In this document: positions 34,240 to 45,700 of the stretch, in pieces
How the letters are laid out: every line of letters starts with the position of its first letter
How positions within the stretch are numbered: position 1 is the first letter of the stretch
Assembly (NCBI GenBank): GCA_030052745.1
Contig: JANBVO010000003.1
Coordinates: 1 to 64,000, forward strand
Length of the DNA: 64,000 nucleotides
Reading direction: 5' to 3'
Source of the DNA: Pleurostoma richardsiae
Lineage: Eukaryota > Ascomycota > Sordariomycetes > Calosphaeriales > Pleurostomataceae
Translations under genes and position numbers: made by a program
The notes under the pieces: model-generated
What the model was told of the DNA's origin: nothing
The model's database searches: none
Seen by the model: only the letters and a program-made list of their open reading frames with translations

Positions 34240-35525
34240 CTATGCCGAGGTGTCGAGGAGTCGGAGGATGCCCTCGTACATGCCGAACATAATAGCGGCA
34301 CTCGGGACGGTGCGGAGGAGATGGGGCGTGAGACCGCCATACATGCCGACCATGCCCTCTTCCTTCCAGACAAGCTTGAAGCATTGGATCAAGCCAGTGT
34401 ACTTCGGCCGCCCATCCGCCATGGGCGCTTGTCTCAGTCGAGTCCGAGCAACCTTTGTGAACAATGTCAGCCCCTGTCTGGTGTACCTCCATATTGTCGA
34501 GATCGAGTCCGGAGACATTGTCAATCAACATACCTCATGCGGATAAGTCAGTATGGCAGCAAACAGCTTCGCGCTGCCAGCCGCCCCGACCTTGCCCGTC
34601 CAGTCCACCGTGTGGTCCCACCACGTCTTCTCCCTCCCGCTCAGCACGATCCGCTCCTCCCGCAGCCTCAGCGACCGCTTCATCTGCTCGTACAGCACCC
34701 ACTGCAGCGTCGACTCCGCCACGCCAAGGTAGCTAGCGCTCATGCCCTTGTACAGCGACGTGAAGCCCTCGTTGCGCAGGATCTGGCGCACGCAGTCGAG
34801 GCTGTTCTTGTACTGCCGCCGGACGTGGCTCTGCTCCGCGACGTTCTTGTCCAGCTGCAGCCGCGTCTTGACCATCCAGATGGGGTTCGTCGCCGTCGAG
34901 GTCACCACGCCCGCCACCACGCCCGCCGACAGGTGCACCCACGCCGCCTCCTGCCCGCCGTTGAACCACTGTGCGATCAGCCGCTTGCCGTTGCCGTACG
35001 TGTAGAAGTTGATGGCCCGCGCCGGCACCACGCCCACCAGGTTCGGCCCCAGCCCCTTGAACAGGGCGCGCCAGCCCTCCTGCCGCTGAACCGAGGCGAG
35101 GATCTGCAGCGTCTCCTGGACGTGGTATCCCATCGCGCGCACGGGGTTCAGCCCTGCGTGGGTGTGAGATGCCCGTGCAGCGCGGAGCTGCGCCTGGTAG
35201 AAGTCGGACTGGAGGCGGGTCTTGAGCACGTCGAGGGGCGCGGTGAGGGTCGCGGCTGTCATTCCACCGACACTGAGTAACCACAATGGTCAGCACCTTC
35301 TGGAGCTCTGGGGTCCGAATCGACCACGGCCGGCCTGGTCGGTACTCACGCTCCAGCAACCATGTGAGCCCATGATTTCGCAAACGGGGAAGCGGCGGCG
35401 GCCTTCGGGGTATTATTTGGCTGTTCTTCCGGAACAAGCTCGCCGGTTTCCCTCGATTGAATGAGCGGCGAGAGCGGAGGAGACCGGTCACCGCGCTCGG
35501 CGGACTTCCCGCTTGAAGCCATCAT
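34240..35525 (-). CDS. rim2: mitochondrial carrier, RIM2/pyrimidine-nucleotide type
   Basis: Three minus-strand exons, 35350-35525, 34534-35272 and 34240-34452, 375 aa. Intron 1 (77 bp) and intron 2 (81 bp, with GTATGT donor) keep frame. It has three mitochondrial carrier repeats, each with the P-x-[DE/W]-x-x-[KR] signature: TAPLDVLKTRLQ, TNPIWMVKTRLQ and TYPHEVARTRLRQ, the last formed across intron 2. Trp in the second signature and the long insertion in the first repeat (about residues 80-105, RAARASHTHAGLNPVR) fit the RIM2/SLC25A33-36 group, which exchanges pyrimidine (deoxy)nucleotides across the inner mitochondrial membrane to support mtDNA and RNA synthesis. The N-terminal 50 residues are hydrophilic (Pro/Glu/Ser). 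Start is ATG 35525, with a second ATG immediately after it. Three copies of a 17-bp motif lie 290-370 bp upstream. Confidence 0.9.
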
Positions 35526-36641
35526 GACGTCTGCCGGCGCAGCGCCTTGCGCAATCGTGGCCACGCAGGGCTCAAAATTGATGAATCAGCAGGAAGTAAG
35601 GTATTGGTCGTCGAGTAGCGCTACTCCATAGATCCACGAGCAATGACAAGAAAGAGCTGGCAAGACGAACGGGCTGAGCTTGGAAGAGAATGAAAGTCGC
35701 AGTAGGGGTCTATGATAGGAGCAGAAAGATATTCGACGATAAGTGACGATAAGAGTTGGCGCCCGAACTTTTTCTCGGTGTCGGAGAATCTCGGGCGCCG
35801 ACGACCCTGTGCCAGGCTTGGTGGTACAAACATCGCCTCGATCCAGGCTTGGTAGTACAAGACTCCCGGTCCATTGCAGGCTTGGTAGTACAAGAATTCC
35901 CATCCCCTTGACGGTCGTATTCATGGACCGTCTGATGGAGTAAAACTTTCCCTCAATTGCAACGCGAAGAGATATCTCGATGACTTCGGCCAGGCGCGTC
36001 GAGTGACACCCTTGGGCAACTCCATCTCCGTCTGGTCATTTCGTTGCTTCACAGCTTTCACATGCATTCTGGGTAGAATTTCATAAACGGGTCTTCATCT
36101 ATCATGAGGTGTTCCTAAGCCATGGTTCTCATGTAGCCGGGCCGCAAGTGCGGCAGCAAATTCCTTGTCACGTTTCTTCGTCAAACCGAAAACCAACCAT
36201 ATACGCCAACCTGCAGCATCGTTTCCATCCATAAGCCATCAACCATGCTTCATAAGACGTGAGTCATGTGCATCATGCGGAGGAGAAATAGAAGAGATCC
36301 CGATTCCGAGGCCTTGAGCACTTCAATGGCCTCATCAGATTCCCAACTCCGACTCCCTAATGGCGATACTGCTTTCTGCAAGGCCAACTTCCCCCGTTCC
36401 CAGTGTGACGAGCAGAGCAAGACGATAACTCAACGAATCTTGTTGTCAAAGAGAATCCGACGGCGCCACTCCATCGGTGCAATGAGCTGTGCGTGATCCT
36501 GCCGTGGCGAGGAGCAGAGCACCAGAGTGACTGGGGAGAAACCCCCGATTGCCAGTGACCCAAGGAAAGGAATAAAGAAAAAAAAAAACACCAGAAGACG
36601 AGGAACGTGCGAGCCACCGAGCTGTCTGTCGAGGGAGCCTC
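35526..36641. other. intergenic region (carrier promoter and RRM gene 3' UTR)
   Basis: About 1.1 kb with no gene. It includes the carrier promoter with three CAGGCTTGGTAGTACAA copies, and further right a purine/A-rich stretch with an oligo-A run near 36568-36590 close to the 3' end of the RRM gene. Confidence 0.55.
35813..35893. promoter_or_regulatory. three direct repeats of CAGGCTTGGTAGTACAA
   Basis: Copies at 35813-35829 (with one change, GGTGG), 35844-35860 and 35877-35893, spaced 31 and 33 bp (start to start), about three helical turns. They sit 290-370 bp upstream of the carrier ATG on its promoter side. Regular spacing suggests a multimerised factor site, but a short unstable tandem repeat of about 32 bp is equally possible. 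Confidence 0.5.
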
Positions 36642-39637
36642 TTAGTACTGCATGGGGAACGCACGACGGAGGATGCCGTCCAGAGTGCGGAACTCGAAGT
36701 TGGCGACGTCAGCAAGCGTCATCTTGTCGAAAGCCGGACCGCGAGGCAGGGCGAGCTCCAAGAAGAAGTATCCCCAGTACATGTCCGTGATGTTTCCGAA
36801 CTCGGCGGTGATACGGTTGCGGACATTGAGAGGCTGCATGTTGACGTTGCGATGGGTCTCCTCGCGGACGATGGCGATGTACCACTTGCGGAGAAAGGAG
36901 TCAGCAAACTTGACTCGCCCGGCAAGTGGAAGGGGAAAACTCGACTCACCTCGAGGACGTCCAGAGGGATGTTGGGCTTAGGGGCCACACTGTACTGGTG
37001 AACCCAGCTGTTGGCGAAGCGGGGCTGGTTGAACTCGCGCTGCTGCTGGTCATCGAGGCCGACAACGAAGGCGATGTTGTCCTTCTGGAGGACTGTGAAG
37101 CCCGGGCACAACATGGCGGCCGTCCACAGACGCTTGTACAGCTGAGGGGTGAGGCAAGCCTCGTGCTTGCCGTCATGCATGGCCTTCTTCAGTAGCTCCA
37201 GAAGGTCCACACAGGCACTGTAGACGGCGTGCCGCTGGCGGATTGTGATGTACTCGGACATGTACCAGGGGAGCTTTTTCAGGGTGCTTATCATGCACTC
37301 AAACGGGCGCTGCGGACAGTCCCGTGAGAATGGAGACTGCAGAAGACCTGGTCAACAAACTTCGAGTATAAGAGGAGGGGATCGCGTGACGACTTACTCG
37401 CTGAGGGATCTCGACATGCTTCACCAGCATGGTCATCTCTTCGACCGTGACGAAGCCCTTGAAACTGTTCCATGGTTCCGTGGGATGGCCGGGCAGAACC
37501 TCAGGCTTGGCGCCGTTCCAACGCACACCGGTGGCGAGGGGGAAGAGATCCTTCATCAGCGCGGCCTGGCTGGAGAGCTCAACCTCGACAGGGCGGTCGC
37601 CCAGGCGGGTCAGGCGGCCGTTGGCCAGGGTCTTCTGGTGCTTCTCGACCGCGGTGATGGCAGCCTGCATGCTTATGAACTCGACGTAAGCATCGTTGGT
37701 CTTGCTAGTAACACGCTCCATGATGATATGGACGGGCTCCTGGTTATCATTGAGAACCTTGGAGTTCCGGCCAAGGAACGCGACGATCTCTGCTCGCTTC
37801 GTGGCGAACGGAATCTGTTGGCGGTAAAATCAGTCGTGGCTCCTACAAGCCAAGCACCGCCTGGGGAAGACGGGGAATTCTTACGTTCTTGAGCTTCACG
37901 ACACCATACGTGGCAGGACCGCACTGGCGAGCACCCTCAACGAAAGGGAAGTTTGCGTTGTCCATGGCGACCTCCAGGTTGGGGCGTCCAGCCGGACCGG
38001 CAGTGATGCGATTGAGCTGCTCCGAACGCTGGGCACGAATGTGCTCCGGGACAGGAGTACACATCGGCGCGACATTGATGGGCTGATGAACGACCACAGG
38101 ACCAGAAGTTTGGGCCTGTTGACCGACGCTGTAGAGCGGCACGAGCGGACCACCGCCGAAGGGATCATTCTGGGCTTGCTGGTGGCTGACCGGACCGCTA
38201 GCGGTCATCTGAGGCGCAGGTGTCGCAAGAGCGAAGCGAGGCGGCGGCAGGCTCACGACGGACGTGGCACTGCTACGGGGCGCGAAGTTGCGTGGCTCCG
38301 TCCGCAGGCCGACAGCACTGGAACCGTCCGACACGAGCTCCGACTGCTGATGGGTAGGAGGACTGAACAGCGAATTCTGCTGGTACTCCGAAGGGGTTAC
38401 AGCATTGGAGCTCACACTCGAACTGGACTGATACTGACCTTTGTGGGTCGGCGTGCTCTGCGTCTGCTGGATAATGCCAGCAATCTGCTGGCCACGGGCG
38501 GGACCAGCCTGCTGGTAGATGGGCACGAGCTGACCCTGCTGGTAGCCTCCAGCCTGGTACTGCGGCTGGACACCGGTGTTGTGGTCGAAGACAATCTGCT
38601 GAGGCTGGACATGGGGCATCACTCCGTTCTGAACCTGGAATCCAGGAGCACCGTTGTAAATAGGAGGCTGGGCCTGGAACTGGATGTTGGAGACGAGTCC
38701 GTTCTGAGCCTGGACTGGGCCAGTACCACTGAACGCGTGTGGCTGAGCGTCATATCCCGCAGGAAGCTGGACTGTCTGGAAGGTACCGTTGGCGGACTGG
38801 ACACCATGAGCCTGGAAAGGATAACCGTTGCCGTTGTTGACTCCCAAGATCTCGTTGGCCGTGTATGCAGGCGCTTGCTGGGCATACTGCTGCCCAACAT
38901 GGGCACTGTCGGTGTGGTTGTTAAGGAAAGTGCCAATACGATCAACACCGTTGGCGCCATTCACGTGAGCTGGGCCTGCAGCCTGAGAAATGCCGTTGTA
39001 TGCAGCATGCATGCCGGGCTGAGCAGCATAGAAAGCAGGGTTAGCGGCACCGCTGGCCATCTGTGGCTGCTGCATCTGAGTGACCGCTGCGCTGTCGGTC
39101 TTGTTCTGAGGAAGATGTCGCTGGCTGGGCTGAGAATAGGCTTCGTCGTTGCCGGTCAGCTTCACGCCGCCCTCAACTGGGGACGCAACCTGGACAGTCT
39201 CGGTCTGCGAAGGTGGAAGTATGTATTAGCAACAGAGCGAAAAATGCTTCGAGGCGTCTCTGCGACCGTGACGACAGATGTGATCGCCTCAGGTGGGAAG
39301 CGCTTACCTTGTCATCGACCTCAACGTTCTTGCGAGGCTCCCAGGCGGCCGAGCTGGGATCCAAGCGGCTCGCGCGAGACGCAGCAGGCTGTCTGAGGGC
39401 GCCCTCCGACTTGGGGCTCTCATCGTCCACGGGCTTGGACTTGGCGGTGGGCGCGCTCACCTCGCTCTTGGTGGATCGAGCAGCGAGGACGGGCGAGTAC
39501 AGCGGCGCGCCGCCGCCAGTATCCTCATCCGAGTCCGCGCCGGAGGTGTCAGTGTCATTGGTCGGCTTGGCGAAACGAATGTTGGCCTTCTGGCCCTTGG
39601 AAGCGGGCTTTCTGCCCGCCTTGGAGGAGAGAGCCAT
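36642..39637 (-). CDS. large RRM-domain RNA-binding protein
   Basis: Five minus-strand exons, 39308-39637, 37885-39204, 37398-37814, 36950-37336 and 36642-36884, 898 aa. All junctions are phase 0. The N-terminus (1-150) is basic and acidic low complexity. Residues about 150-500 are rich in Gln/Asn/Gly/Pro with many short repeats, a prion-like or condensate-type region. Residues about 545-645 form an RRM: VKLKNIPFATKRAEIVAFLG (RNP2-like strand formed across intron 2), IIMERVTSKTNDAYVEF (RNP1-like) and GRLTRLGDRPVEVEL. A C-terminal, mostly helical region (about 690-898, WYMSEYITIRQRHAVYSACVD, MYWGYFFLELALPRG) looks conserved but I cannot name it. A role in mRNA regulation is inferred from the RRM. 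The promoter contains a cluster of TCCGAC-type repeats immediately upstream. I do not recognise a named orthologue. Confidence 0.85.
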
Positions 39638-40480
39638 GGTTGACTCGAGGCAGGCGAGGAAGTTGGAGTTGTGTGAGAGTTGGAGAAGGTTAAGGTGTGG
39701 CGCGCCTGCTTGGTATGCTTTGTTTGAGGTTTACTGAAGTTCGGACGAAAAGTTAGTCGGACCCCTAATGGTAGGAAGGGAAGTGTGTTCGAGAGGTAAG
39801 GTTATCCGACACGAAAGTGTGTCCAACAACCCACAAGGAAGTGTGTCCGACTCGGAAGGTTATCCGAGACGGAGAGTTATCCGACAGAGTAGGTTAACCG
39901 ACTGTAAGATATCCTCAAGGTAGATGTATAGCAGACCCATGGGAGCAGCGTTGGTGTCGGTGACTTCGGGACAACTTGCATTCAGCTCGCCGCTAAGGGT
40001 ATGGGATGACAGGTGGAGGTGACAGGGAAAGTATCAGCGGACATGAAAGATTAAACACTAACCTCAGGGACTATATCTCTAACTTTATACCAGCTTTCTT
40101 ATCTGTTTAATTAATTAGCCGGCCTGTTTAGTTATGTTACGTAGTAGATGGTAACGAAACTATTTGCAAGAGATGTGTTGACGTGAGAGAAAGGAAGATA
40201 GGTGAAAGTGCCAGGAGAAGGTTGAAGAGATGAATCGTGCTTGGCAATGTCTAGAGTGAATGTAATCTGATGCAGAATCTGACGAGTGCATAAAGGAAAT
40301 GTGACGAAAGGGTTAAGGGTATCTAAAGAACATGTGTGCGAGTTGACCAGAAATAGCGGGAGTCGGAAGAGGAAGCATGTGACAGAAAGTATGTTGAGAA
40401 TGTAGCACTCACGAAGAATACCTTAAAGGATGCTATCTTGCAGACACGTTCTTGGGCGGCTGTGACTAGAATCTTGAATC
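39638..40480. other. intergenic region upstream of RRM gene
   Basis: Contains the TCCGAC repeat cluster and then A+T-richer DNA (TTTAATTAATTAGCC near 40107) without a gene. Confidence 0.6.
39738..39903. promoter_or_regulatory. clustered GTTATCCGAC / GTGTGTCCGAC repeats
   Basis: Within 166 bp there are GTTATCCGA(C/G) at 39801, 39859 and 39876, a diverged GGTTAACCGAC at 39892, and GTGTGTCCGAC-like copies at 39783, 39818 and 39841. Reverse-oriented GTTCGGAC/GTCGGAC occur at about 39738-39762. The cluster begins about 100 bp upstream of the RRM gene ATG. It could be a multi-site promoter element or a diverged tandem repeat. Confidence 0.55.
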
Positions 40481-42720
40481 TGAAGAGCGTGTAATACGGG
40501 AAGAGTTTGGAATGCGCGGGGAAAGGCGGGAGCAGCTATGATGTGTTCTACTAAGAGGACGGGAACTAGTTGCGAGATGCTCGACCGATTGAAAGGGGCA
40601 GGAACTGGTTCTTGGGTGCTTGACGAGAAAATGGGGGAACTACTTGTGAGATACTCAGCTAGACAATGCCGGAGGAGGTGCGAGTTGCTCGTCAAAGAGG
40701 GCGGGAACTAGTTGTGAGATGCTCAACGAACGGAAAAAGCGGAAGGAGTTGCGAAATACTTAGACAAGGAAGACGGGGAATCAGTCGCCAAGTGACTGAC
40801 TCGAAAGGACGGGTAGAGCTACGAGACATTCATGACAGGGTGGGAAGTACTTTGAGGTGCTTAACTAGACAGAAAAGGTGGGAAGTGTTGCGACCTGCTC
40901 AATTATGAACGGCAGGAACTAAGTTGCGAGGTGCTTGACTGGACAGGGCGGGAGCCAGCCGTCAATGCTACACTGGAAACAGCCAGAAGAGCTCTGAGGT
41001 ACACGATTGAATGAGAATGGCTGGAGTAGTTGTGAATGATCGACCAGAAAGTACAGGAACTAGCTGCAAGATGCTCTTAAAAGGCAGGAACCAGCTGTCA
41101 AATTCGCAACTAGAAACAGCGAGAAGAGGTGTGACGTGTTTGGCAGGCAAGAAAAGGCGGGAGCAGAGACTGACGGGGGATGTAGTAAGAGAGAAGTGTA
41201 TTTTGAGGAGTTGACGCATAACAGGGCAAGGCACGACTTGTCTAGCGCATATGTTAGTAAATTGCCGTGACTCGCAGATTGGATCTGAAGAACGCGTAAG
41301 AGAGATGGGAGTTTAGTGGCAAGTCGCCGATCGAAAAGGGCGGAAAGAGTTGGGAGGTAGTCAGCCACAGCAGGCGGGGGTTTCGAGGGCTGAATAAGAA
41401 AGAGGCGGAGGACGGTAATGGGGATATGGTATATGAAAGGGAAGTTAAGGATGCTACACAAACAAGGGCGGGACGCGAGTGTCTAGTAGATATGTTGCTA
41501 GAGGGCTATGGCTGAAAGATCGAGTGTGAACAGCGCGTGGGAGAAGGTAGGAGTTTCGTGGTAGGATGACTGGCCAGAAAAGATGAGAAGGCCCTGGAGG
41601 TGCCTACCAAAAAGGGCGGGAGGCGTGATGAGGTAGCCGGCCAGAAGGGGCGGGAGTAGCTGTCAGGCGCTTAATAAGACGGGAGGTGTTGTGAAGTGGT
41701 CAACCATAAAAGGCTGGAGATGTCGCGAGGAAATCGGCCGGAAAGGGCCAGAGTCGTATCAAGCTGGTGGACAAGAAGGGCAGGGACAGGGTGCAGGAGT
41801 GCGCAGTAGAGAGAAGAGGACGTTAAAGATGGAGTACATACCGGCGCGAGAGGCGAGCGAGTCGAAGATTGATAGAGGTAAGCCCTTGAGAGTAGCTTGC
41901 TTGGTCAGTAATGGTGGGGAAATTCACAAGATAGTTGACGGGGATAGGCGGGAGCAGGGTGTTGCGAAGGGGAAGCGACTAGAAGACCAAATTTGAAGAA
42001 CGCGTGAGAGGCTGGAGTTTGGTACCAGAGTCCTGGACCAGAATAGGTAGGAAGAGCTCCCGAAACTCAACCAGAACGGCGTGAGGACTTGTGAGAGGCT
42101 GGCTAAAATATGGGGGAAGTGTTGTCGGATCTTCACTAGGAAGGGCGGGAGCACTTGTGAGTGGGGACTAGAACGGGCGAGCAGAGTTTCGAGAGGCCGA
42201 CCAAAAAGGGCGCGAAGGCTTGGTCGAACCTCGACAAGAACAGGAGGAAAATCTTGTGAAGAGCGACCAAAAAAGGCGGGAGGAGTTGTCGGAGCTCGAC
42301 CAGGAACGAATGGAGCAGTACAAAGCAGGAGGCAGCAGAAAGGAACACACTCCGAGAATGTAGGCACGTACCAGGATCTTACAGTGACGCAATTTCCCTA
42401 GCAGATATGTCGGCTGAGGGTGATAGCTAGAAGACTAACTTTTGAAGAACGCGCGAGGGGCGGAACTCCGGCAGTATGATATTCGAGCAGGAAGGGCGGG
42501 TGCTGGATGAAGGAGGTTGAGGATGCTGCGTTTGGTGGGAGGAGCGGATAATTATGTTGTTAGACAGCAGCAAGGGAAAAAAGTGATTCTGAGAGATGCG
42601 TCAAGAAGGTCTGAAGAACGCGCGACGCGGCGACAAGAGGCAGGGCCCGGTGAATGTCGATGCACTTGTCGGGTAGGCGAAGTACTGAGCGAGAGTGATT
42701 CTGCCCAGATGGAAGCAGTA
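40480..42720. repeat. two-level degenerate minisatellite
   Basis: A long array of diverged units of roughly 36-42 bp. Each contains a (G)GCGGGAACTAGTTG-like core, then TGAGATGCTCGACC-like sequence and an A-rich spacer (for example near 40557, 40597, 40633, 40695). Superimposed is a rarer marker, TGAAGAACGCG with a preceding TAGCAGATATGTTG-like sequence, at about 40481 (diverged), 41286, 41525 (diverged), 41994, 42443 and 42612. This marks higher-order units of about 170-800 bp. Purines dominate the plus strand, so minus-strand frames give repetitive Phe/Trp/Ser/Pro peptides that I regard as artefacts. No flanking gene reads into it. Confidence 0.7.
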
Positions 42721-45700
42721 CAGGCTTACACATAAGATCGTATATCACCACTCTACACACATCTCTGAAAAGGACCTCTTTGACGCATATTAAGCTTGGG
42801 ATACACTATATGCTTAAACAGCCCATAGTCTGGCTCAAAGATTACCCTCAGCGATTTCCTTCGACGTGCATGGATCTGAGCTGGTGCTGCTTAACCTGGG
42901 TCAAGGGTGAGCCGAGGATGAGTCTGCAATCTGCCTCAGGCACAACTGGTATACTTGTTTTTGATAACTTGGTCGAACTTGCGGTTTCAGTAAAAGAGAG
43001 CCCTTAGTCTATATATTTTGTTCATCTTTTATCATGGGACATCTCCGGCGTATCATCAAAGTCTAAGAGGGTGAGGGTGGTGAATGCTATCAGGAAAGGT
43101 GGGCCAATTCCCAGAGAATTTACAAGATATTATTGCGAAGGTTACTAGTAGTGGAGAGTGTGTAAAAGTATATAGATTTATCGAGAACTGGTTGAACATA
43201 TACTTGGACAAGTGGAAGTATGAGAATTGGTACAATTTTAGTAAACTAGGGTATTCTAATGTCACAATTTCTCTTCGCTTGTTAGGTTGACTACGGCTCC
43301 TTTATGTGATATCATATCTACTTGCTGGCAAGCACGGTTCTGGCCTTGATACCTTCAACGTCCCAAGATCCAAGGGCCCACAGAGGGCCTATTTAAGGCC
43401 GTTCGCCGATAGCTCGGAGAGCGATCGGCAAGTTGAAGCTTAAATATCCTCGATATACCACACTTCGTGCCACATCTCCTTTCCTTGCCTTAGTGATATT
43501 CAATCCCCTTACAGACCCATCGCTCGTAGGTCGCTTCCATGTTTCTCTAAGGCCTCTATACTTTCGGGAGGTCAGAGAACATCGTACTTAAACATACTGG
43601 GACTTGGTAAAGTCTCCAGAGCCCGCCAGGCAACGCGTTGAATCCGCCCACCTCAGTAACGTCAAGGAGATCAACCATGGTGGCCCCGAGTTATGGCAAC
43701 CTCGGCTTTGATGAATGCTTCGAGTCTGCCGGCCGCGATGATAGCCCGCAAGGTAGCCGGTAGCTCACTAACCTTCTCGGATGAGACTATGATCCTAGTG
43801 TAGCATACAAACAAATCAGACTTCTCAATTCTAAGAAGGGTCTTTGGAATCAGCCGGATAGTTTGGCATCCTGCCGCCTGACGAGAACTGCATGCCCTTA
43901 ATCTACATTGTCTGCCCAGGTAATCTACTCAATCTTGGAAAGAGGTTACTCCTTATAGGACTAGAAGTCTTATTCCCTCTCATGGATCCCTGGCATGGCT
44001 TGATCGGGCTTAATCATCAGGCACTTATTGACTGTTAGTAGACGCGACTGGTCTGTATGGAGTTTAACGAACTCTGTAAGCTAGTCGAAAAGCGAGGCGA
44101 AGATTGATAGCTAGAAATAATCGTGATATCCTCGCAGAAGTATGTCTTCGATTGGCTGAATAAAGATAGAGCAGAGAATAGTACGAACATGTTTTTGTTG
44201 CCTCTTGAGCTGCGCTTGTTAACGAATTGGACATAGACTTATAAGCGTATCTCGGTTAGAGAGGATATAGTGAGGCCTGAGAGAGTGCGAGGATCTTGAA
44301 ACTAAGGACTAATATTTAAAATAATAGTAAACGTGTTTGAGTCTAGTGGGTGTTGAGAGGAGAATGGTGACTGTTGGAAGTGGCCTCTCTATAAGACGTG
44401 TTAGCTAGAGGAAATGAGATTGTGTCAACTAATATTGCTTGAGCCTATTAATCAGGTGGGCTTCTGGAGGTATGAACGTATATACTTCACGGTAGTTCTC
44501 GTAGTATAAATATCAAATAATGCTCTTTGCAATCGACAGAAAGCGCTGCCCGAGTTATGCCTGAGCCGCTCCTGAGTAAAGCGGCGAAAGACTGGGCAAA
44601 CGACAAGGGTATATGAAGGAAACTCTGGAGACATACAACAGAAATAGGCTAGCTTGGGAGTAGGGCATCGACGATGTGTTCGATGTACGGCAGCATCGTC
44701 CGAACGATCCCTGCTAATCACTTCGAAATTCGCACAGTTCAGCTCGACAATACATGAAAAGAGGTGAAACCTTAAGAGAGAGGGTACACACTCACCAGCA
44801 AACAGTAACTTAGAGGGGTGCACTGCATACGTAGCTAACAGGAGTTCATCGACAATGATTTCAGTGTATGAAGCTGATCAGATGGCAGTGTCGGTAGCTT
44901 AGAGTCATGCTCAAGTAGCGGATCGGAGAAAAGATGGTAACAACTTCATAGAGAAAGTACAAGATTTGACAGAAACACCTGAAAATGCACTAGATTTACA
45001 GAAGGAGGCCTATGGTGTGGATCAAAACGTAGATTTGTCGCGACAGGATTGCTTTGCATGTCGGTGTTCATAAGGGCAACGCTGTAAGTCCGTCCGGAAG
45101 GACGCTGGAACAAGGGGTTGATTCGCTTCAGTCGCCGATGTATAATAGACTGTACAAGAACCACATATGACAAAACAAGTGGTATGGGCAAGGTGATTGC
45201 CATGAACAGTTCCAAGCTGGGTATGTTCCTCAGTAGAGTCTCGCCTCCAAGGAAAGAAGTAGGTAGTTACCCAGAAGAGAAGGATAGTCAGTGTTCATGG
45301 GAATCCTGCCATGACCGATTTTGGTGGAGTGTATGGTAAGAGTTTCTCTGCGTGGAAAAGCACTTGCTCTTCGAACAGCAGCTCTGTGAAAGACTGGCGG
45401 GAGCCTGGATTGAAGAATGCCGTATGCAGAAGTGACACCAGGCGATGAAGTCGTCCAGGAAGCCAACAGTTCCTCCTTCATCTCATACTCCACGAAAGAA
45501 GCAGAAACAAATCTGACAACCCATAATATGGAATACGGTCTCGCGCTTGCGAGATCTTGCAAGTTGTCCCAGGATGGAGTCGAGGTGGCCGACACGCTTG
45601 GGGTCAGTCAGCGTTTCTCCACAGATTCTCCCAGTGTTGAGATGACATATTCAGGAGATGCGATAGAGGACGAAAGGCCACATTGACGAATGTTGGAGGT

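Noticed and set aside
34159-35280. 373-codon plus-strand ORF
   Set aside because: Lies antisense to the carrier gene, whose three signature repeats are unambiguous. The frame is a by-product of its codon usage.
38041-39396. 451-codon plus-strand ORF
   Set aside because: Antisense to the Gln-rich exon of the RRM gene. The Leu/Arg-rich translation mirrors Gln/Asn codons.
41924-42401. Repetitive Phe/Trp/Ser frames in the minisatellite
   Set aside because: They arise from translating the tandem repeat. Frames break at each diverged unit and no start or splice signals are consistent.
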